Source: Geodermatophilus arenarius
Lineage (GTDB): Bacteria; Actinomycetota; Actinomycetes; Mycobacteriales; Geodermatophilaceae
Length of the DNA: 64,000 bases
Direction of reading: 5' to 3'
NCBI RefSeq assembly: GCF_042654585.1
Contig: NZ_JBHSGR010000002.1
Coordinates: forward strand, 186,001-250,000
Below are positions 57,881 to 64,000 of the stretch, in pieces (the first letter of the stretch is position 1; each line of letters opens with the position of its first letter). The notes below the pieces were generated by a model. That model did not search any database. It saw nothing but the letters and a program-made list of their open reading frames with translations, and was not told the origin of the DNA. Made by a program: the position numbers and the translations under genes.

Positions 57881-59443
57881 GTGACCCTGACGACGACGTC
57901 ACGCCACGCCACCGCCACCGGCCCGCTGCCCGCGCACACCCGCGTGGCGATCGTGGGCAGCGGCTTCTCCGGCATCGGCACCGCCGTCGCCCTGCAACGC
58001 GCCGGCATCGACGACTTCGTCGTCCTCGAGCGCGCCGACAGCCTGGGCGGCACCTGGCGCGACAACGAGTACCCGGGCGCCGCCTGCGACGTCCCCAGCC
58101 ACCTCTACTCGTTCTCGTTCGCGCCCAAGCGGGACTGGTCGCACGTCTACTCGCGGCAGCCGGAGATCCGCGCCTACCTGGAGGACGTCGCCACCCGGCA
58201 CGGCGTGCTGCCGCACCTGCACTGCGACACGGACGTCGTCTCCGGCCGGTGGGACGACGACGCGCTGGTCTGGCACCTGGAGACCTCGCGCGGCCGCCTC
58301 ACCGCCGACGTCCTGGTGAGCGGCGCCGGCGGCCTGGTCGAGCCGCACCTGCCCGACGTCCCGGGCATCGGGACGTTCCAGGGCCCGTCGTTCCACTCCG
58401 CCCGCTGGGACCACTCGGTCGACCTGGCGGGCAAGCGGGTCGCCGTCGTCGGCACCGGCGCCTCGGCCGCGCAGTTCGTGCCGGAGCTGCAGAAGACGGC
58501 GGCCGAGGTGGTCGTGTTCCAGCGGACGCCGCCGTGGGTGGTGCCGCGGCAGGACCGCCCCTACACCGAGCGCGAGCACCGGCTGTGGGCACGCGTCCCG
58601 GCGCTGCTCCGGCTGGCCCGGGGCGGGCAGTACCTGGCGCGGGAGGCCCGGCTCGGCATGTGGACCGGCAGCGGCCGGCTGCGCGGCTTCGTCACCAGGC
58701 AGGCGCTCGCGTTCCTCGAGCAGCAGGTGCCCGACCCCGAGCTGCGCGCCAAGCTGACGCCCGACTACGCCATCGGCTGCAAGCGGGTGATCGTCAGCGA
58801 CGACTACCTGCGGTCGCTCACGCAGCCGAACGTCGAGGTGGTCGCCTCGCCGGTGGCGGAGGTCCGCCCGCACGCGGTGGTCGACGCCGACGGCACCGAG
58901 CACGAGGTCGACGTCGTCGTGTACGGCACCGGCTTCCGCGCCATGGACATCCCGCTCGGGCACCGGCTGGTCGGCCGCGAGGGTCGGACCCTGCGCGAGG
59001 AGTGGGACCGCGACGGCGTCCGCGCGCACCGCGGCACCACCGTCGCCGGCTTCCCCAACCTGTTCCTGCTGCTCGGGCCGAACACCGCGCTCGGCCACAC
59101 CTCCGTCGTCCTGATGATCGAGGCGCAGATCGGCTACGTCGTCGCGGCGCTGGAGCGGATGCGGGAGACCGGCGCCGGCGCGCTGGAGGTCCGCCGCTCG
59201 GCGCAGGACGCCTACGACGCCCGGATGCAGGCCGAGCTCACCGACACCGTGTGGAACGCCGGCGGCTGCCGCTCCTGGTACCGCGACGAGCAGGGCCGCA
59301 ACTTCACCCTGTGGCCGACGCACACGTACACGTTCAGGCGGGAGATGCAGCGGTTCGACGCCGACGCGTACGAGCTGCGCGCGGCCCCCCCGCGTCCCCG
59401 TCCCCGCCTGACCTCGTCCCCGCCCGACCTCGTCGCCGCCTGA
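57881..59443 (+). CDS. Flavin-containing (Baeyer-Villiger-type) monooxygenase
   Basis: A 520-residue class B flavoprotein monooxygenase. VAIVGSGFSGIGTAVALQRAG binds FAD; GTWRDNEYPGAACDVPSHLYSFSF is the class motif; FQGPSFHSARW matches the Baeyer-Villiger fingerprint FxGxxxHxxxW; VAVVGTGASAAQFVPEL binds NADPH; DVVVYGTGFRAMD is the late ATG motif. AGGAGG precedes GTG 57881. It would insert oxygen into a ketone or oxygenate a heteroatom. The alpha/beta-hydrolase gene 36 nt downstream could hydrolyse the resulting ester, a frequent pairing. Confidence 0.9.
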   Translation: MTLTTTSRHATATGPLPAHTRVAIVGSGFSGIGTAVALQRAGIDDFVVLERADSLGGTWRDNEYPGAACDVPSHLYSFSFAPKRDWSHVYSRQPEIRAYLEDVATRHGVLPHLHCDTDVVSGRWDDDALVWHLETSRGRLTADVLVSGAGGLVEPHLPDVPGIGTFQGPSFHSARWDHSVDLAGKRVAVVGTGASAAQFVPELQKTAAEVVVFQRTPPWVVPRQDRPYTEREHRLWARVPALLRLARGGQYLAREARLGMWTGSGRLRGFVTRQALAFLEQQVPDPELRAKLTPDYAIGCKRVIVSDDYLRSLTQPNVEVVASPVAEVRPHAVVDADGTEHEVDVVVYGTGFRAMDIPLGHRLVGREGRTLREEWDRDGVRAHRGTTVAGFPNLFLLLGPNTALGHTSVVLMIEAQIGYVVAALERMRETGAGALEVRRSAQDAYDARMQAELTDTVWNAGGCRSWYRDEQGRNFTLWPTHTYTFRREMQRFDADAYELRAAPPRPRPRLTSSPPDLVAA

Positions 59444-59479
59444 CCTCGCCGCCGCCCGACCCTGGAGCCCCCGACCCCC

Positions 59480-60520
59480 ATGCGCACCTCCACCGCCGCC
59501 GCCGGTCTCGCCGTCCTCGCCGCCGGGGCCGTCGTCGCCCGCCGCCGCGCCGCCCGTCCCGCCGTCGCCCAGGCCCCTGCCCCCGAGCCGGCTCCCCCGC
59601 TGCGCGGCCGCGTCCGGACCGTGACCACCGAGGACGGCGTCGACCTGCACGTCGAGGAGTTCGGCGCCGAGCGGCCGACGGCGACCGTGGTCCTCGCGCA
59701 CGGCTACGTGCAGTCCTCGCGGCTGTGGGCCGGCCAGGTCCGCGACCTGCTGGAGGCCCGCCCGGACCTGCGGGTGGTCACCTACGACCACCGCGGCCAC
59801 GGCGCCTCCGGCCCGACGCCGCGGGAGCGCGCCACCATCGACCAGCTCGGCCGCGACCTGGCCGAGGTGCTCGACGCGGTCGCCCCGGACGGGCCGGTCC
59901 TGCTCGGCGGCCACTCGATGGGCGGCATGACGCTCATGGCGCTGGCCGAGCAGCGGCCCGAGCTGTTCGGCGACCGCGTCGCCGGCGTCGCGTTCGTGGG
60001 CACCAGCTCCGGCGGGCTGGACGCGGTCACCTGGGGGTTGCCCGGGCCGGTGGCGAAGGTCGTCAAGCGGGCCCTGCCGGTGCTCAACGAGCGGGCGGTC
60101 CGGGCCGAGCAGGCCGGCAAGCCGCGCGCGGTCGGCAGGGCCGACATGTGGCTGATCTTCAGCGGCGCGGCCGACCCGGCGGACCTGCAGGCGGCGATGG
60201 AGGTGCACCGCGCCTGCTCGGCCGAGACGGTGGCCGCCTTCCTGCCCACCTTCTCCGACCACGACCGCGCCACGGCGCTCGAGGCGCTGGCGGAGGTCCC
60301 GACGCTGGTCGTCGTCGGCGACGCCGACAGGTTGTGCCCCGTCGAGCACAGCCGGACGCTCGCCGCGGCGCTGCCCACCGCCGAGCTCGCCGTCTACCCG
60401 GGCGCCGGGCACATGGTGCAGTTGGAGCGCCGTCCCGAGGTCAGCCGCCGGCTGCTCGCGCTCCTCGACCGGGCCCTCGCCGCGGCCGCGGCGCCCGTGC
60501 TCGAGGAGCGCAGCGCCTGA
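59480..60520 (+). CDS. Alpha/beta-hydrolase with N-terminal membrane/signal segment
   Basis: A 346-residue hydrolase. Residues 5-20 are hydrophobic (TAAAGLAVLAAGAVVARRRAA) followed by an Ala/Pro linker. The fold is clear: VVLAHGYVQSSRLW, TYDHRGHGASG, the elbow LLGGHSMGGMTLMALAEQ with catalytic Ser, VVVGDADRLCPVEHS with the acid, and PGAGHMVQLERRPEV with the His. ATG 59480. Downstream of the BVMO-like gene on the same strand; a shared pathway (ester hydrolysis) is plausible. Confidence 0.87.
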   Translation: MRTSTAAAGLAVLAAGAVVARRRAARPAVAQAPAPEPAPPLRGRVRTVTTEDGVDLHVEEFGAERPTATVVLAHGYVQSSRLWAGQVRDLLEARPDLRVVTYDHRGHGASGPTPRERATIDQLGRDLAEVLDAVAPDGPVLLGGHSMGGMTLMALAEQRPELFGDRVAGVAFVGTSSGGLDAVTWGLPGPVAKVVKRALPVLNERAVRAEQAGKPRAVGRADMWLIFSGAADPADLQAAMEVHRACSAETVAAFLPTFSDHDRATALEALAEVPTLVVVGDADRLCPVEHSRTLAAALPTAELAVYPGAGHMVQLERRPEVSRRLLALLDRALAAAAAPVLEERSA

Positions 60521-60527
60521 GGAGGTC

Positions 60528-61925
60528 TCAGCGCGACCGGTCGTAGCCGAAGAAGCCGCGCTTCTTGATCAGCGCGGCCACCTCGGGCGGCACCATCGCC
60601 TCCCAGCCGGTGTCCTCGGTCGGGATCCGCCGGAGCACGTCCCGGCTGAGGATCGGCAGGTGGTCGGGCTTGTGGTCGAGCCCGACGAAGCTGCCGCGCC
60701 GGTTCAGGTAGTCGAACAGCGGCCGCAGCTGCTCGGCCACCTCGAGGGTGTCGACGGTGACCACCTGGCCGTCGCGCAGCATGGGGTAGACGAACAGCCG
60801 CAGGTCGTTCTTGAACAGCCGGCCGAAGCTCTCGAGGATGCCGCCGGGCAGCCCGGCGTGCCGGTCCTCGTCGAACAGCTCGAGGAGGCTGGGCAGCCCC
60901 ATGACCATGCCGATCCGGCCGTCGGTGCGCCAGGCCAGGTAGGCGGCGAGCCGGTGGTGGGCCAGGTAGTCCGAGATCAGCACCGGCAGGCCGCAGGCGG
61001 CGAGCAGGTCGGCCCGGGCGAGGAAGTCCCGCCGGTCGACGACGTCCCCGCCGGCGCGCAGGTTGGCCATGGTGAGCTCGGCGAGGACGAGCACCTCGCG
61101 CTCGGCGACCGCCGGGTCCCGCTCGAAGGCGGTGCGGGCCGCCTCGAGCATGTCGAGGTTGACCACCGTCGGCGGGCGGAAGCTGCCGCGCTCGACCAGG
61201 ATCGCCTTCTTGCGCAGCGCCTCGCTGGGCTGCAGCACCTTCCGGTCGGGCCCGAACATGGCCGCGCCGGAGAGCCCGACCTGCACGAGCTTGAGCGCCA
61301 TGACCCGGTTGTCGACCATCCGGAACTCGATGCCGCTCATCTCCAGCAGGTCGATCTCGATCCGGCCGGTGGTCAGCCGGTCGAGCAGGCTCTCCACCAG
61401 GCGGTCGGGCTCGTGGTGCTGGAAGAAGGCGGCGTGCAGCAGGTTCACGCCGACGATGCCGAGCGCCTCCTGCTGCTGCGGTGCCTCGTCGTCGAGCATC
61501 CGCACGTGGACGACGACCTGGCTGGGTTCGTCGCGCGGGTGGGCCTGGAACTTCACACCCATCCAGCCGTGGCACTCGTTGCCGCCGCGGTAGCTGCGCG
61601 CGACGACGGTGTCGGCGAAGGCGAAGAACGACGTGTCGTCGCCGCGCTGGTCGCCGAGCCGGTCGACGTTGAGCTGGAACTCGCGGTCGAGCATCGCCTG
61701 CAGCCGGCCCTTGGAGACGTAGCGGTCGGCCTTGCCGTAGACGGCGTCGCTGACCGCCATGTCGTAGGCCGACATCGACTTGGCCACCGTGCCCGCCGCG
61801 CCGCCGGCGCGGAAGAACCACCGGGCGACCTCCTGCCCGGCCCCGATCTCGGCGATCGTGCCGTACCAGCGCAGGTCCAGGTTGATCTGCAGGGCCTTCT
61901 GCAGCGTGTCGACACCGGCGTCCAT
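60528..61925 (-). CDS. Conserved protein of unknown function (465 aa)
   Basis: A well-organised 465-residue protein whose beginning, LQKALQINLDLRWYGTIAEIGAGQEVARWFFRAGGAAGTVAKSMSAYDMAVSDAVYG, belongs to a widely conserved bacterial family carrying inconsistent database names. Later segments: SFFAFADTVVARSYRGGNECHGWMGVKFQ, LGIVGVNLLHAAFFQHHEPD, EIDLLEMSGIEFR, LLAACGLPVLISDYLAHHRLAAYLAWRTDGRIGMVMG and a terminal SRDVLRRIPTEDTGWEAMVPPEVAALIKKRGFFGYD. No signal peptide or membrane helix. GGAGGTG precedes ATG 61925. Convergent with the hydrolase gene. Confidence 0.75.
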   Translation of the reverse strand: MDAGVDTLQKALQINLDLRWYGTIAEIGAGQEVARWFFRAGGAAGTVAKSMSAYDMAVSDAVYGKADRYVSKGRLQAMLDREFQLNVDRLGDQRGDDTSFFAFADTVVARSYRGGNECHGWMGVKFQAHPRDEPSQVVVHVRMLDDEAPQQQEALGIVGVNLLHAAFFQHHEPDRLVESLLDRLTTGRIEIDLLEMSGIEFRMVDNRVMALKLVQVGLSGAAMFGPDRKVLQPSEALRKKAILVERGSFRPPTVVNLDMLEAARTAFERDPAVAEREVLVLAELTMANLRAGGDVVDRRDFLARADLLAACGLPVLISDYLAHHRLAAYLAWRTDGRIGMVMGLPSLLELFDEDRHAGLPGGILESFGRLFKNDLRLFVYPMLRDGQVVTVDTLEVAEQLRPLFDYLNRRGSFVGLDHKPDHLPILSRDVLRRIPTEDTGWEAMVPPEVAALIKKRGFFGYDRSR

Positions 61926-62034
61926 GGGGCACCTCCGGGTGCGGTCCGGGTGCTGCGCGAGCGTAGCCACCTGTGACCCACATCACCTCCCGCGACATCG
62001 CCGCAGGCACCGCCGTCGATCCCCTGGGAGGCGG

Positions 62035-63210
62035 TCAGGCGGCGGGGGCGAGCAGGGGTGCCGGGGTGGTGATCTCGGTGCCGTCGGGCCGCCAGGTGCG
62101 CCATCGGCCGTCCGGTTGTCGTTCGACGCGGAAGCCGTGGTGGACCTTGGTGTGGTGGCGCTCGCACAGCAGGGCTGCGTTGTCGAGGCTGGTGTCGCCG
62201 CCGTCGATCCAGTGGACCAGGTGGTGCACGTCGCACCACCACGTCGGTGCACCGCACCCGGCGAACACGCACCCCCCGTCACGGAGCTCGGCGGCGCGGC
62301 GGATGTGGCGGCTCACCAGCCGCCGCTCGCGGCCGAGGTCCAGCGGTGCGCCGTCGGGACCGAACACCACCCGGGACACTGCCCCGTCGCAGGCCAGCCA
62401 GCGGGCTCTCGCGGCGGAGATGGTGGCGCCGAAGCCCATCCGCCCGGCGTTGGGACGCCCGTGCGGATCGGCCAGGTCCGCCACATTGATGGCGACGGCG
62501 ATCTGCGGCCTGTGCCCGCGCAGCGTCGGCAGCGACCCGGACGCCAGGGCGTTGTCGGCCACCTGCACCAGCGCGTCCCCGAGTCGCTGGGCGCGGGTGC
62601 GCTCGTCGCCGGCGGGCCGGTCGGCCTGCACGTGCGCCTCCAGCGCGGTCTGCAGCCTCTCCCCGCCCACGGCGTCCAGGTGCCCGCGGAAGGACAGCGA
62701 TCCGTCGGCGTGCTTGGCCAGCGTCAACGACCGCCCCTCGGTCGGATCGGGCTCGGGCCCGTCGGGGTCGAGGGCGTTGCAGTAGTGCTGCACCACCTGG
62801 ACCAGGTCGGCGTGCGACTGCTCGACCGCCACGCCGGTGAGCACCGCGTCGATCACCGCCAGGTCCACCCCGGCGGCCGCGGCGGCGGTGAGGCGTTCGG
62901 GGGTCACCGCCCGCGCGGCGACGGCCACCTGCTCGGCAGACACCAGTCCGGCGTCGTGCGCCTCGGCGAGGGCGGGCAGGTGCTCCAGCGCCCGGCCGTT
63001 GCGCACCAGGCGCGACGCCTCCGCCGTCGACAGCCGGCAGTGGCCGCGCAGCCACGAGGCCATCGACGTCAGGCCGTCGCGCTCCGGCGCCTGGGACAGC
63101 TCCGCCGCCCGGACCCGACGGGCGAGGCGGGCGTCGATCCGGTTGCGCTCGGCGACCAGCGCGGCGACGTCGTCGAGGACGTCACCACTGCACAGTCCAC
63201 CCGAACACAT
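62035..63210 (-). CDS. DUF222-HNH endonuclease-domain protein
   Basis: A 391-residue member of the multicopy actinobacterial DUF222 family. The N-terminal helical domain (RLARRVRAAELSQAPERDGLTSMASWLRGHCRLSTAEASRLVRNGRALEHLPAL) is followed by a C-terminal HNH nuclease: DGGCVFAGCGAPTWWCDVHHLVHWIDGGDTSLDNAALLCERHHTKVHHG. ATG 63210 has TAAACT ending 6 nt upstream, so the transcript is probably leaderless. Possibly linked to selfish repeats or DNA repair; biological function unknown. Confidence 0.92.
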   Translation of the reverse strand: MCSGGLCSGDVLDDVAALVAERNRIDARLARRVRAAELSQAPERDGLTSMASWLRGHCRLSTAEASRLVRNGRALEHLPALAEAHDAGLVSAEQVAVAARAVTPERLTAAAAAGVDLAVIDAVLTGVAVEQSHADLVQVVQHYCNALDPDGPEPDPTEGRSLTLAKHADGSLSFRGHLDAVGGERLQTALEAHVQADRPAGDERTRAQRLGDALVQVADNALASGSLPTLRGHRPQIAVAINVADLADPHGRPNAGRMGFGATISAARARWLACDGAVSRVVFGPDGAPLDLGRERRLVSRHIRRAAELRDGGCVFAGCGAPTWWCDVHHLVHWIDGGDTSLDNAALLCERHHTKVHHGFRVERQPDGRWRTWRPDGTEITTPAPLLAPAA

Positions 63211-63270
63211 GATCGAAGTTTACGGGGTCCGACGACCGCCTGCACCCTGAACCCCGAGGTCAAACGCCTG

Positions 63271-64000
63271 TCAACAGATCCGCGCCCGCCATTGACAGTC
63301 GGCCGCCCGGCCGGCCACCCGCCGGAGCCCGGGTGTCAGTGCGAGGGACACGGCCAGCGACGCCGCCGCGAACACCGCCATCGCGGCCCCCGGCTGGACG
63401 GCGTCGCCCAGCACCCCGGCCAGCACCGCGAACACCCCCTGCCCGGTCATCCGCGTCGCGGACTCGACACCGAGCACCTGGCCGCGCAGGCCGGGCGGCG
63501 TGAGCACGACGAGCCACTCCTGCTGCGCGAGCGACGCGGCGTAGCCGACCGAGGCGAGCGCCACCAGCACGACGGCGACCGGCACGGACGGCCCGAGCGC
63601 GAAGGCGAGGAACGGCGCGGCCAGCAGCAGCCGCAGCGCGGTGTTCGACCGCCGCCGGCCGGCCGGGGTCAGGAACCGCCCGACCACCAGGTCGCCGGTC
63701 GTCATGCCGACGGCGCCGGCCGCCAGCAGCCAGCCGCCCCGCTCCCCCGCGTACGGCACGAACAGCGCCTCGCAGCCGACGACCAGCCCGTTCGGGACGC
63801 ACAGCGCCGCGAGCAGCGTGCGCGTGTCCCGCCGTGCCAGCAGCAGGCGGTTGCCGCGCAGCGTCTCCGCCAGACCGGTCCCCCCGCGCCGGCGCGGCGA
63901 CCGCTCGGCCAGCCCGAACCGGAGCACCGGCACGGCGGCGGCGGACACGACCGCGGCCACCACGAACACCTGCGTCGTCGTCAGGGCGGTGAGCAGCAGG
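63271..64000 (-). CDS. MFS transporter (partial, 5' end beyond the window)
   Basis: C-terminal 242 residues of a major facilitator superfamily transporter. At least six membrane helices are visible (TTTQVFVVAAVVSAAAVPVLRFGLAER, LLAALCVPNGLVVGCEALFVPYAGE, GWLLAAGAVGMTTGDLVVGRFL, LLLAAPFLAFALGPSVPVAVVLVALASVGYAASLAQQEWLVVLTPPGLRGQVLGVESATRMTGQGVFAVLAGVLGDAV). The pattern RGQVLGVESATRMTGQ near the end is like that of drug-efflux-type MFS proteins. The reading frame is open to the right edge. Substrate unknown. Confidence 0.82.
   Translation of the reverse strand, partial: LLLTALTTTQVFVVAAVVSAAAVPVLRFGLAERSPRRRGGTGLAETLRGNRLLLARRDTRTLLAALCVPNGLVVGCEALFVPYAGERGGWLLAAGAVGMTTGDLVVGRFLTPAGRRRSNTALRLLLAAPFLAFALGPSVPVAVVLVALASVGYAASLAQQEWLVVLTPPGLRGQVLGVESATRMTGQGVFAVLAGVLGDAVQPGAAMAVFAAASLAVSLALTPGLRRVAGRAADCQWRARIC

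Overview
The window is chromosomal DNA of a very GC-rich (about 74-76% by eye) actinobacterium. High GC, frequent GTG starts, ATGA/GTGA gene overlaps, -10 boxes placed directly before start codons (leaderless genes), a DUF222-HNH protein and an AfsR/SARP-type regulator fit the Geodermatophilaceae (Blastococcus/Geodermatophilus/Modestobacter) best. That family assignment is inference; no rRNA or tRNA gene is present to confirm it. No IS element, prophage, CRISPR array or integrase was seen, and both ends cut through genes.

Layout. 1-4.4 kb: partial ABC ATPase, formate/nitrite-type channel, CrtA-like monooxygenase, GNAT, and a coupled flavin reductase plus molybdopterin oxidoreductase. 4.5-8.0 kb: sdhCAB, closed by a 17-bp terminator. 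8.0-10.9 kb: HxlR regulator with thioesterase, then a DUF6204 protein, a GH16-like protein and a LURP-one-like protein. 11.0-20.4 kb: a compact nine-gene operon encoding an inositol-phosphate-synthase homologue, HD-like protein, methyltransferase, Gfo/Idh/MocA dehydrogenase, metallo-beta-lactamase-fold protein with a zinc ribbon, YcaO enzyme, TIM-barrel isomerase, GT4 glycosyltransferase and PIG-L deacetylase. This is the best candidate here for an undescribed system: it resembles the inositol/glycosyltransferase/deacetylase logic of mycothiol, with a YcaO enzyme and tailoring enzymes added and no visible precursor peptide.

20.5-38.1 kb: housekeeping and accessory genes. They include DUF1905 proteins, glutaredoxin, an NhaA-thioredoxin-fold fusion sandwiched between two SDR-like proteins without catalytic residues, an AraC regulator, hydrolases, a PRC-barrel protein, dhaKLM behind a CRP-like site, an AlkZ-like protein and inorganic pyrophosphatase. 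38.1-45.8 kb: methyltransferase, SARP/AfsR-type ATPase regulator, luciferase-like oxidoreductase, and a carboxymuconolactone decarboxylase-family gene with its ECF41 sigma factor and a textbook ECF41-type promoter.

45.9-56.6 kb: a methylated-amine catabolic region. A DUF3445/reductase/DmmA oxidative N-demethylase operon would release methylamine; a GlnT-type ligase plus a three-subunit GlxBCD/MgsABC synthase would capture it as N-methylglutamate; and a single-subunit sarcosine-oxidase-like flavoprotein could replace the usual four-subunit MgdABCD dehydrogenase. An XRE-cupin regulator is encoded alongside, the two operons share a palindromic operator, and an ammonium transporter gene follows. 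56.7-64 kb: ychF, a Baeyer-Villiger-type monooxygenase with a hydrolase, a conserved protein of unknown function, the DUF222-HNH protein and a partial MFS transporter.
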